A stretch of DNA of 64,000 nucleotides from Sanderia malayensis (Eukaryota > Cnidaria > Scyphozoa > Semaeostomeae > Pelagiidae). The translations under genes and the position numbers were made by a program. The notes under the pieces are model-generated. The model worked only from the letters and a program-made list of their open reading frames with translations. It did no database searches and was not told where the DNA came from. Shown here piece by piece: positions 1-9,929 of this stretch (the stretch's first letter is position 1; every line of letters starts with the position of its first letter). The stretch is taken from positions 1 to 64,000 of the forward strand of contig RQOL01000895.1 in NCBI GenBank assembly GCA_013076295.1. The letters are read 5' to 3'.

Positions 1-51
1 AAATCATAATTTGAACTCAAACAAACAATAAAAGAGGACAGGGTGGGTGGG

Positions 52-280
52 AGAAGTCAATCCTTGTTCTATGCGCTAAGCCTTAAAATGATTGTTGCAT
101 CAGAACTTGGCACGAACATGCCTTGAATAAATTGCCAAAGAGATAACCGCCGTCAATCTATCTGCTGGGCTCGTTAACCACACCCTTATGGGATCATGTT
201 GATACATGCACACGAGGCTATTTCGCAATTGCAATTTCTATCGCACATTAATTGTTGTTAAATTGCATTTAACACCTATT
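52..280 (+). repeat. Direct repeat, left copy (~228 bp)
   Basis: Nearly identical to 3472-3699 in the same orientation, from AGAAGTCAATCC to ACACCTATT, with only scattered substitutions and small indels. The two copies bracket about 3.2 kb that contains the minisatellite, so they could be terminal repeats of a non-coding element or a segmental duplication. They lack clear TG...CA ends, so I do not call them LTRs. Confidence 0.8.
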
Positions 281-375
281 TAATGTTATCTCAAGAAATT
301 GGGCGTTAAGCATACCGGCCCTGATTGCTTGAGTAGGAATAAGCTTTTACGGTCGGTGATACCGATTCGCTGTGC
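281..375 (+). repeat. Dispersed repeat fragment, also present inverted near 35.85 kb
   Basis: This stretch (TAATGTTATCTCAAGAAATT..., then TTACGGTCGGTGAT) matches the reverse complement of about 35850-35945 with small indels. It shows an interspersed repeat rather than unique DNA. No coding potential is convincing here. Confidence 0.6.
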
Positions 376-416
376 AAATTTCGGCCCACAGAACACGAAG
401 TGTGACCCCACCGAAC

Positions 417-417
<1 letters not shown>

Positions 418-447
<30 letters not shown>
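418..447. repeat. (TAT)n microsatellite
   Basis: Ten uninterrupted TAT triplets. In one frame they give a poly-isoleucine run, which is a translation artefact. Confidence 0.95.
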
Positions 448-717
448 CGTGAGTGCACTTAGTTTCTTTCTGTCAGAACTGTTTCAAAACTACCTATTCT
501 CGGGAGCAGGTGGAAGTGACTTCTCCTCGCCCTCCAAACAAAAAGGCTTAACAAAATGGCAGGTCAGGAACAAATCGCAAAGTTAAATGCAAATCAAAAA
601 ATCATAATGGAAGTCACCCGCAACCAACTTCAGCGAGTCGGCGGTGGCCTCCTAAGGAAACTAAAAGCCAAAAAGGCCGCAGGCATAAGGCCATACGAAC
701 CCAAAGAGTGGCATATT

Positions 718-1975
718 GATGCAAGTTGGTATTAAGCCGCCAACGCGACACAAGTTGGTATTAAGCCGCCAACGCGACACAAGTTGGTATTAAGCCGCCA
801 ACGCGACGCAAGTTGGTATTAAGCCGCCAACGCGACACAAGTTGGTATTAAGCCGCCAACGCGACACAAGTTGGTATTAAGCCGCCAACGCGACGCAAGT
901 TGGTATTAAGCCGCCAACGCGACACAAGTTGATATTGAATCCGCCACGACGACGCAAGTTGGTATTAAGCCGCCAACGCGACACAAATTGGTATTAAGCC
1001 GCCAACGCGACACAAGTTGGTATTGAATCCGCCACGACGACGCAAGTTGGTATTAAGCCGCCAACGCGACACAAGTTGGTATTAAGCCGCCAACGCGACG
1101 CAAGTTGGCATTAAGCCGCCAACGCAAAACAAGTTGGTATTGAATCCGCCACAACGACGCAAGTTGGTATTGAATCCGCCACGACGACGCATCTTGGTAT
1201 TAAAGTCGCCACGATGACGCTTGTTGTAATTAAAGCCGCCACGACAACGTGTATTTTGGTATTAAAGTCGCCACGATGACGCTTGTTGTAATTAAAGCCG
1301 CCAACGACATCGCGTATTTTGGTATTAAAGTCGCCACAAGGAGGCTTGCTGGTATTAAAGCCGCCACGACAACGTGTATTTTGGTATTAAAGTCGCCACG
1401 ATGACGCTTGTTGTTATTAAAGCCGCCAACGACAACGCGTATTTTGGTATTAAAGTCGCCACGATGACGCTTGTTGCTATTAAAGCCGCCAACGACAACG
1501 CGTATTTTGGTATTAAAGTCGCCACGACGACGCTTGTTGTTATTAAAGCCGCCAACGACATCGTGTATTTTGGTATTAAAGTCTTCAAGAGACGCCTGTT
1601 GTTATTAAAGCCGCCAACGACAACACGTATTTTGGTATTAAAGTCGCCACAAGGACGCTTGCTGGTATTAAAGCCGCTGCGACAATGTATTTTGGTGTTA
1701 AAGTCGCCACAAGGACGCTTATTGGTATTAAAGCCGCCACGACAACGTATTTTGGTATAAAAGTCGCTACAAGGACGCTTGTTGGTATGAAAGTCGCCAC
1801 GACAACGTATTTTGGTATTAAAGTCGCCACAAGGACGCATGTTGGTATTAAAGTCGCCATGATGACGCTTGTTAGTATTAAAGCTGCCAGCAACAACGTA
1901 TTTTGGTATAAAGTCACCAAGAGGACGCCTGTTGGCAGTAAAGCTGCCACGACGACGCATGTTGTTTTGCGCATG
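718..1975. repeat. Minisatellite array, 29 bp unit passing into ~60 bp higher-order unit
   Basis: From 722 to about 1190 the unit is 29 bp (CAAGTTGGTATTAAGCCGCC followed by AACGCGACA), nearly exact over more than ten copies. From about 1190 to 1975 related, more diverged units of roughly 30 bp alternate (TTGGTATTAAAGTCGCCAC and GTTGTTATTAAAGCCGCCAA), giving a ~60 bp compound period. Stop codons are absent over long stretches in several frames of both strands only because the unit lacks them. The apparent repeat proteins at 1355-1978 are therefore treated as artefacts. Confidence 0.95.
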
Positions 1976-3471
1976 TAGGTAGTGGCACCATCTGAATGTG
2001 AGTTATGTTCACGTAAAATTTTGGGAGTAGATCACGTTGCGACACCCAGAGAGATACTGCCGAAATCAAGTGAATTCACAAAAGCCGGGCTGTTAGCATT
2101 GGGTTTGAAAATTTATATTGGCAACCCTGGGTGCAGATTACTAAAATGCCTTAACCCAACCGGAAGGTCAAGGACAGGACGCTCACTACGTCCTTATGAA
2201 AGCGGAGGCATGTCCTGTGCGCATGCTACTTTGACATATATGACAATGAGCCGAACGATTTGCGGGTCCAGAAAAAGCAGCTCAAGATATTTACCACTCG
2301 TGCGGGTGCCGAATATCTGAACTAACAAAACGCGTGGGAATATAACTAAGAGGTGTAAGACAAATGTGATCTTTCATGACAATGAACCCGCATCCGGGAT
2401 GTTAGGTAAACATTCTAGTGCCATTGTAGCATGAGAAGTCCGAAAGTCCAAGAACTGTTGTTGATATTGCAAAGATAATTTTCTTTGTTAATTAAGACAG
2501 CCAATAAACTTTGCTGAAAAGTGACAGCCACCCCGCAGATGATAACACTTCGCGGTGGCGGGCAATCCCTGGGTGTAGAATATTCGAGACAGAAGGCATC
2601 AAAAACAATTATTTATCCTATGAAAGCCGTTAGTCACAGCGTGGGCAGGATTGCTCAAACAGAAAGCATGGCGTGCATTCCACCTTTCGCCCCACATGAT
2701 GAATTCTGATTTGACAAGCTAAACTTGGGGAAAGTCACCTTTGACCGTGCTGGTGCTCGTGCTCCAATCCAACAAGCTTCAGATATCATAATAGCACTTA
2801 TGGATGGTTAAATAGCAACAATCCTCCAACCTTCCTTTACATTATATCAATCAAGTCAACTTTGGCAAGAGGTTGCAGCCATTTACTTCGAAATGAACAA
2901 AATATGTGACGAAAACCAAATGACAACAGAGAAGGGCAAGAGACAGACAGGCAGTCAAATGAAGTTAAATAACAAAACAAATTTGAAATAGTCGAAGCAT
3001 ATTAGCCTCTGGGGACACAATTGTGTAAGCTCAAATCAAAGGGGGACACACGGCTTCACTAGCTGGTGCAAAATCTTGGCCGAATGAATCGAAAAGACTG
3101 TGGCTTTCGGCCTGCAATACCAAGGTGACCCCCATATACATTTGAACTCAGTTTGAGGATTGTTTAACAATAACAAAAAAATTTGGTGTAAAATGAATAC
3201 TGGAAGAGATGTAATACGGAACAGCCCTGTCCTGTAGTAACAAGGCAGCCCCTCAATACGCAATGAAATCTGTCTGAAGACTGATAAAATAACGAAGGTT
3301 TGGTGTCAAATCTCGAAACAAATGTGATAAGGAACAATCTCACCAAATCGACTCTCCTTTCTCCTTTGTATTGTCTTATGCGCAATCCTGCCAAACCAAT
3401 CCATAGCTTATCTGATCTTTCTTCAGTACAGTGAACCAGCGTTAAGTCCAGTGTACAAATGTGGATAGCAA
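1976..3471. other. No supported gene
   Basis: Between the minisatellite and the second direct repeat there are only short unrelated ORFs (for example 1982-2320 and 3164-3538) with no recognisable domain. No terminal repeats or RNA gene are visible. It is probably interior of the element bracketed by the direct repeats, or old repeat sequence. Confidence 0.5.
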
Positions 3472-3699
3472 AGAAGTCAATCCTTGTTCTATGCGTAGGC
3501 CTTAAAATGATTGTTGCATCTGAACTTGGCACGAACATGCCTTGAATAAATTGCCAAAGAGATAACCGCCGTCAATCTATCTGGTGGGCTCGTTAACCAC
3601 ACCCTTATGGGATCATGTTGATACATGCACACGAGGCTATTTCGCAATTCCAATTTCTATCGCACATTAATTGTTGTTAAATTGCATTTAACACCTATT
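3472..3699 (+). repeat. Direct repeat, right copy
   Basis: Second copy of 52-280 in the same orientation. The match ends abruptly at ACACCTATT; downstream sequence differs (AAAACTGC here, TAATGTTA at the left copy). Confidence 0.8.
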
Positions 3700-3910
3700 A
3701 AAACTGCAAATCAAAATTTTCCTTGCTTTCTGTGAACAATAATCACGTCAATCACTGCAATAGCTTAATCGTTATTGGATAGAAAGCAAAACGCCATTGT
3801 CCAGATATTGCGCAAAAATTATTGTTCTGGTCACGTGATTCCAGAAGGCAAATCTTAAATTTTCCTGCCTACCTACAAGATTAGATAAGGCTGCCTCGCA
3901 GCAAAAAGCA

Positions 3911-4170
3911 ATTACGTAAATTTTAGGCAGAGCCACTTTGGTGTAAATATGTCTCCAACAATTCGCACGATATATCTTCATCTTTCAAACCTGAATTATA
4001 GCCATCCCAATGCAATTACCTGTATTTTGAAGATTTCTCGTACATTTTTCAGTCAAAATACAGGTAATTGCATTGGGATGGCTATAATTCGGGTTTGAAA
4101 GACGAAGATATATCGTGCGAATTGTTGGAGACAGATTTACACCAATGTGGCTTGGCCTAAAAGTTACGTT
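3911..4170. repeat. Near-perfect hairpin with ~118 bp arms
   Basis: Arms 3911-4028 and 4055-4170 are inverted copies with only a few mismatches and a ~26 bp loop. A third partial copy of the arm (ATACAGGTAATTGCATTGGG) lies at about 4228-4275. This looks like a fold-back element or a templated inversion. No protein is encoded. Confidence 0.85.
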
Positions 4171-4470
4171 GTTGTTTGTATGAGTCGAATTATAGATGAA
4201 CCCCCTGGCTGAAAATGTTTGAAAAATCTTTGAAATACAGGTAATTGCATTGGGATGGCTATAATTCAGGTTTGGTAATTTAATATTTACAACTCGATAA
4301 ATTATGGACAATCAACTGATGGTTATTGTCGAATCTGAATCTAATTTTGAATCTGAATGTAAATGTGGCTCCAGGGACATCAAAGTGATAAAAATGAATA
4401 CCTGCAAGTGCAAGAGAAAAGCTGTGTGGAAGCACAGTAGGCCCCCAAAACTATTATATCATCATTTGCA

Positions 4471-4533
4471 CCATCATTATGTATTTTATTGTTTTTAGCA
4501 GGGGATATTGAAAGTAATCCCAGTCCAGAAAAT
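4471..4533 (+). pseudogene. Relic of a 2A-like ribosome-skipping peptide context
   Basis: One frame reads a hydrophobic stretch followed by LAGDIESNPSPENP. The 2A consensus is D-x-E-x-N-P-G-P, and peptides such as DIExNPGP after a hydrophobic run occur near the N-termini of some invertebrate retroelement ORFs. Here the Gly before the skipping junction is Ser, so the motif would be inactive. Stops lie upstream in the frame. A splice-acceptor-like TTTTTAG precedes GGGGATATT. Confidence 0.45.
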
Positions 4534-4570
4534 CCTGACTTCAGATTTCAAATTGTTGATGTGCATTTAA

Positions 4571-5478
4571 TTGAGTTTGGTCAAAGAATTCAATGATTTT
4601 GCATTTCTTAACTGTATTTATTTAAGACAATACCTTTGTTCTGGCCTCAAGTACCTACGAAAAGTCAGTCACACTCATATTGCATACCTGCTTCAAGACC
4701 ACTTTGGTGAAGACCTTTGCTTCTATGCATCGGGTAGACAGGTCATTGTTTATTCCTCAGACACCAACCCTTGCGAGTTTTCTGTAGCCACTTTAAAGGG
4801 TTTGAGGGACAATGATGTTTTGAAGGCATTCTGAATGCACATCAAATTCAGAGCAAAGGAATGGCACATTGAGGAAAAATTTCCTTTGACTGTCTCGGAA
4901 ACAGAGAATGCTTTGAAAGAAGGTCCATTGAGAGAGCTATACAATGCCATTTATGCAACTATGAATCCTAGCTTCAATGTTAAGGAAAGTGGATATGCGA
5001 TAACCCCATCACATCAACCCGCTAAAAAGATATGGTCATTCGAATCAGACTGGCGATCATTAATAAAGAAAGAATATTCCACAAAGCAAATAGGGACTGT
5101 CATATTACAGGTAGAAAGGAGGCAATAATGATCCTTCATAAACTTAATCACAAGTTTTGGGCCAATGAAGTGAAACAAAATTCCCAGGTTCCAATAAACT
5201 TAAAGATAGAAAGTGCGACCCATGTTACCCTTGATAATAACGATGGTAATCAAGAAACTGCGACAGGGAGAGGAACAAGTCGCAATACCATCATGACAGT
5301 ATCTCAGCCAGTCCTGAAAGGAGAATCGCTGGATGATCAAGATGTTAATTGTGTCAAAGAGGACTACCTCGACCTTTGTGACAGGTTAGCAGTTCCAGAG
5401 TACGAGTTGGGAAAGCAACACCCACCCCCAATATTCCCAGACCATAGAGAAACGGGAAAAGAACCAATTACCGCGTAA
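4571..5478 (+). pseudogene. N-terminal half of an uncharacterised repeated gene family (EADTRI/TGCDTTS family)
   Basis: Three overlapping frames (4571-4834, 4835-5128, 5032-5478) together resemble the N-terminal part of a large protein repeated in cnidarian genomes. Landmarks are an SDWRSLI.KEYSTKQI segment and, later, HVTLDNNDGNQET. The frame changes at a TGA (4832-4834) and again near 5100, so it is broken. The matching C-terminal half lies at 23.85-26.54 kb, which suggests that the DIRS-like element and its passengers were inserted between the two. Family membership is my recognition from memory and no function is established; see the C-terminal entry for the nuclease-like motifs. Confidence 0.5.
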
Positions 5479-5727
5479 ATGAGGAATTAACAACGGGGAA
5501 CAATTGAGCCTCGTCTTCATGTTGTGTGGATTATGTCAATCAACAGCAACTGAGGGGGAGCATATTGTTATCTGCAGCATTACGTCCACATCAATTCGTC
5601 GTACAATACTTCAGAGTTCACGCATCAGAAGTTTGAAACAGTTTTACATATACTCGCGATTTCTAGTTTCGCGTTTTCAGGCATTTGAGCAAACATATTA
5701 TTTGGTTATACATTACTGAAAATTAAT

Positions 5728-6796
5728 ATGCATGAGGATAAACAACGCTCTGTTGAAGATTGGATGATCATGAGCAAAGCCTCGCTTATTCGGAAAGCTG
5801 CACTCTACCAAATTCCGCAGAAGTGTGTAAAACAAGAACTAGCAAAGAGATTGTATGAGTATTGTCAGCAACAGCGTTTAACAAATGCGTCAACTCCTAC
5901 TACTAGTACTACAGAAGAACCACCAAACGCTTCCAGCAACATTGTATCGCTGAGTCTCAATGATCTCCGAGACATCATGAAAGAAGGCAGAGAAGAAACC
6001 GTCCCTCGCCGTTGCCAACCGTTGGCATTATCTCTTGCCTCTATTCAGATTGATGTTCCAACACCGGGGAATGCCAGCCTTCAAAATCCGGATACGCTGC
6101 TACCCAGCACATTGTACGACACAGCACCTTCTCCATCGCAAATCACCCTAATGCCTGCCCCGGGGAACAGCATTACCTTCGCCCTTGCACCTCAACGCCA
6201 TATAAGCCAAAAAATCACTTCATTCGTGGGTTGGATAGAGGCATCGAACGTGTATATTCGTGGGATGGTGTTTTTCACCCCAATTTATCACATACTCTGC
6301 TTGCATACCAAGAGAACATATGTACATTCTTTTGGCAATATAATTTTCAAGCGTGTTTTCGCTCACCATCGCCTTCCTCGTGAATATTGCCCGCAATCCT
6401 GCCATATGCTGGTCGCGCTTAGACGAATATGCATTCAACAAATTTCTTCGCGGTACCCCGGGTGCAAATTCTGTGGCATGCTACAAATGCCACACGCAAG
6501 GTCATTTTGCGGCGGCGTGCCCCAACGTTGAACCACAACCACATGCTGATTACTCACTAGCTCATCAGCAAGACAGCCCAATTCGTGCACGTTTCATGCA
6601 GCCAAATTCCTTCCACAAAAATAATTTTCGTCCCCCCCAAAGCCAAACAACGCCTTCCAGCATCAACGCCCACTACCAATTTTTCAATTTCCACAACCAA
6701 TGCCGCAACTCAAATTGCCAATTCCTACATACATGTAGCAGATGCGGGGGAAAGCACCCACTCTCCGATTGCACAACATCTCCGCACAAATTTTAA
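5728..6796 (+). pseudogene. DIRS-like retroelement Gag-like ORF1, frameshifted
   Basis: The first frame (5728-6531) starts with an ATG and carries a Pro/Ser/Thr-rich linker. From about 6353 another frame takes over: NIARNPAICW, then DEYAFNKFLRG, then the zinc knuckle CYKCHTQGHFAAAC, and at the C-terminus CRNSNCQFLHTCSRCGGKHP with HPLSDC. This paired zinc-finger arrangement is typical of DIRS-group ORF1. At least one frameshift between 6190 and 6360 inactivates it. The RT/RNase H and tyrosine recombinase of the same element lie downstream at 7460-7959 and 22149-23238. Confidence 0.7.
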
Positions 6797-7065
6797 GCCC
6801 ATCATTCTAAAAAAACAACAAAAGTACTGTCTACTTTCCCTGATTAATAATGTGCAGTAAATCCTTTCACCAATATTGATAAAATTTAATACCATAGTGA
6901 CATCATAATTACTTTATTGATATATATATTTTATTATACAACGTTACTCATTGCACGCATTATTTACACATTTTTTGTCTTGCCAATACATCAACACCAT
7001 GCATGTATTTCAAAGCTTGCACTGCTATACGTCTTCCTAATTACCCGGGGATCCCGTTAGCCTCA

Positions 7066-7447
7066 GGCCCTGTTTATATGAGCAAAATTATCCCACCTTC
7101 CAGCCTACGAGCTGAGAAGTGGGATGAAATCAGCGTGTGTTTATATGATACTTTCATCTCACCTTCCAGCTTGTAGCCTCTATTCGGCTCTTTTGTACTT
7201 AATTAGCGCTTGCGCACAAAAGCAGATTTTATCCCACCTCTCAGGCTGTTTTGAGTTTACATGGAAAATTCTCATCCCACCCAGGTGAGATCCGGCTGGC
7301 TGAGAGCAGGATCTCACTTCACTGGGATAAATGGTTTTTCATATAAACGCAATGTGAAAAATATAAAGGACAGTATGAAACAATCGGATCTCACCTCGCA
7401 GCTCGTAGGCTAGAAGGTGGGATCATTTTGCTCATATAAACAGGGCC
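7066..7447. mobile_element. Harbinger-type MITE inside the DIRS element
   Basis: Terminal inverted repeats begin GGCCCTGTTTATATGAGC at 7066 and end with the complement at 7447. Similarity continues inward (CCCACCTTC, GAGCTG/GCTCGTAGGCT). Flanking trinucleotides TCA (7063-7065 and 7448-7450) form a 3 bp target-site duplication, as in PIF/Harbinger elements. It is 382 bp, non-coding, and related to the MITEs at 39716-40031 and 41303-41618. It interrupts the DIRS RT region. Confidence 0.8.
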
Positions 7448-7459
7448 TCAGAACAAGTC

Positions 7460-7959
7460 GTTGTCCCGGTGAATTCATTCACATTCCTTGGTTTTAAAAT
7501 TGACGCCACATACACGTGTTTAACATTCTCCAAGACGAGTTGTCTGGTTTGCAACTCGAAATAAACTCTCGGTCCGTGATAATGAAATGCACCCAGCGTG
7601 CACTGCTGTCACTGGGCGGCAACCTTTCTTTGCGGCATAAATAATCCTATCTGGTCGTTCATTTCTACGCAGTCTTGTTGATTTACCCGCTACTTTCAGT
7701 CGACTTTCACACCACATTCCAATCAACACCGAAGCCCAACAGGTTATTGCTTGGTGGGCCGGATATCTGTCCGCTAGGAAGGGTAAAGATAGTACTCTAG
7801 ATCAACACACCACTTGTGCCTTCAGCATGCCAATATCTACTGCTACCTCGTGTCAACAGGGCTGCGGCATTTTCGCCAGTGGTCGCTGGATGTCCGAGGA
7901 TTAGCCCGACTCATCTCTTGTCTGGTCGATCCAATGAGAAAGCCCACATATCATTTACC
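7460..7959 (+). pseudogene. DIRS-like ORF2 fragment: end of reverse transcriptase, start of RNase H
   Basis: In shifting frames the plus strand reads FTFLGFKIDA (RT C-terminal region), RSFLRSLVDLPATFSRL, SHHIPINTEAQQ, IAWWAGYLSAW, then GCGIFASGRWMSED, which resembles the RNase H start of DIRS elements, and ends at DPMRKPTYHLPI. Several stops and frame changes make it a pseudogene. The reading resumes at 22149 on the far side of the BEL insertion, with the 5 bp target-site duplication at the break. Confidence 0.7.
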
Positions 7960-7964
7960 TATTG
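7960..7964. other. Target-site duplication TATTG, left
   Basis: TATTG directly precedes the first BEL LTR and is repeated at 22144-22148 directly after the third LTR. BEL/Pao elements typically make 4-6 bp duplications. One pair bounds the whole three-LTR structure. Confidence 0.85.
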
Positions 7965-8508
7965 TCTATTGTGCAAAGTTTAATTTTGAATTTGGATAAC
8001 AATTGGTTTACTGAACTGAATTATAAACGCTTTGTTTATTTATTATTTACGCATGGGACTGTTTTAAGCATTGTTAAACACCTTTTAGTTCTCCCAATGG
8101 GACTTTTGCCTCAACATAAATAGCAGCTAATTGTTGAGGCAAGGGGAGAAAGCTTGGTAGGCGTGGCACTGCTGCTGTTTGTAAACGAAGTTTTTGGTCG
8201 CCAGGATAAACAGTCTGTAAGTTTATTTATTGATTTCCTTGTATTAATTTATTTAAATACTAAAATTATTAACTACGTTTTTGCCCTTTACATTTCTTGT
8301 AGTTATTTATTTACATTGTTGTTATCTACGTCGAAAGGTTTCTTAAATTGCATTCTGTAGTTATTTGTTGCTAATTTGTGTAATTTATTTTCTAGCAAAC
8401 CACATTCGTGATACTAAAACCTTTGGTTTATTTGCTGTGTTTTTCTGGGTTTGGTTCGCGGTGCGTTTGGGCAGTTTTCCCCCGATGCTTTGAGATTCGT
8501 TAACTACA
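7965..8508 (+). repeat. BEL LTR 1 (544 bp)
   Basis: Starts TCTATTGTGC (TG changed to TC at the terminus; LTRs 2 and 3 start TGTATTGTGC) and ends TTAACTACA. It contains a hairpin GCCTCAACA...TGTTGAGGC at 8108-8140 and a possible intron: donor-like CTGTAAGTTT near 8218, acceptor-like TTTTCTAG before 8397. Private differences from LTR3 include GCTTTG for GCTCTG near 8030. Confidence 0.9.
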
Positions 8509-8708
8509 GTTTGAGACTATTCCTTCGGTGGTGTGATGATTTGATTGAAACGTGAAAGAACAAATGCGAAGCGAACGTTGACAAACACCGTGAAAAAAAT
8601 ATCAGCAGCTTTGGCCTGTTGCGATTCACAAGATGAAGAGTCATTTCGTAGATACAAAGAGAAACAGCGCTTGCCACCTTTCAGAAAGCCTGTGAGTCCT
8701 TCAAAGTT

Positions 8709-9929
8709 ATGCTAACTGAAGTAGAAGATATCGAAGAATGCTGTGTTTACTTCCGAGATGGACAGGAAAGGTTTTTCAGTGCAATGCAGCAAGTGTGTGA
8801 TGTTGCTAATTCGGAAGTGCCCCTGATTCAGCCAAACGACTCAGCAAGTCAAGTATCCCTGTCGAGAGAATCAGATATATCCAAATATTCAAAATCATCG
8901 AGTTCATCAAGTGTGAAATCAGCCATAGAAAAGAAGATGTTGCAGAACGCAACGAGGAAGGCAACTTTGGTAGCAGAAGAGAGGATGTTGGCAAGAAGAC
9001 AGAGTCTCGTGTATCAAGAGATGAAACTCAGTCAATTAAGAGAAGAGCTCCATTTGCAAGAAGAACTGATGAAATTGGATGCTGAAAAAGAAGTTTTTGA
9101 GGAAGTGTTAAAATCAGATGGCAAAATTACCTCTTTAATTTTCAACCCAGAGAAAAGTCTCAGTTCCTTGGGAAGATCTGCAAAAAACTGGAGGTCAGTT
9201 CCTCAGTCCAGCCCCCCTAGATCAGAAGACCTATTCCCACGGACAGATTTCAGTGACGTCATGGATCAAGATCAACCAATGAAGTCAGTACCTCACCCCA
9301 GTTCCCCAAGATCAGCAGTCCGGTTTCTACAGCCAGTTTCCGGTGATGTCATGAATCAGCCAGTGATGTCAGTGACTCAACATAACCCTCTGAGATCATT
9401 GCATACAGTTCCATTTGATGTCCTACCCCACCATTTGGTAACTTCAGAAAGGCAGGAAATCAGAACAAGCCAGGCTGCGAGATTCTATAGTGATTATGAT
9501 GATGATTCCTTGCAAGAGCAACCTCATGCAACAGTGAGAGTGGAAGATCCTTGTAGCAATATGATGAAATCTCATGAAAGTGCAAAGCAGATGTATTCTC
9601 ATGGAGAGTAGCAAAGCAGTGAAATCAACACGAAGCCCTCAAGCAGAGCAGTAAGGCAGCGTAGTCCATCTGTTTCATCTGAATATGGAAATGCGTATTT
9701 GACAACAATGAAGAAATTAGCTGATGCAAGTATGCTACCTAAGTCTGAGCTCGTTCAATTTGATGGTAATCCGTTGCGATATTACATATTTATGAAGTCC
9801 TTTGAGAATCAAGTCGAGAAAGATACAGATGACAACAACAGGCGGTTACAGCTACTGGTACAGTATTGCACTGGCAAAGCAAGGAAGGTCATCGAGAGCT
9901 GTATTCTCCTAAGCGAAGAAGAAGGATAG
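8709..9929 (+). pseudogene. BEL gag, copy 1, with internal amber stop
   Basis: One frame runs from ATG at 8709 through an in-frame TAG at 9609-9611 to a TAG at 9927-9929. The first part (300 codons) is charged, with a Ser-rich stretch and a probable coiled coil (residues ~85-150). The second part carries MLPKSELVQFDGNPL, typical of the DUF1759 gag domain in BEL elements. The expected link between LLSEEEG and IEERFG is shortened and shifts frame, so pol is entered only in the -1 frame. Copy 2 has the same lesions, so they predate the duplication. A programmed readthrough/frameshift alternative cannot be excluded. Confidence 0.75.

Noticed and set aside
718..1190. CRISPR-like regular repeat
   Set aside because: Units are contiguous 29 bp tandem copies without spacers, in a eukaryotic setting.
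1355..1978. Long overlapping ORFs on both strands with repeated peptide motifs
   Set aside because: They follow the ~30 bp minisatellite unit; frames are open on both strands only because the unit has no stops.
1982..2320. 112-codon ORF
   Set aside because: No recognisable domain and located between repeats; unsupported.
6220..6441. 73-codon minus-strand ORF
   Set aside because: Antisense shadow of the DIRS ORF1 region.
8154..8360. 68-codon ORF inside each BEL LTR, hydrophobic
   Set aside because: Starts at a non-ATG codon in LTR1, runs through a donor-like site, and LTR3 alone has an ATG; no evidence of a product.
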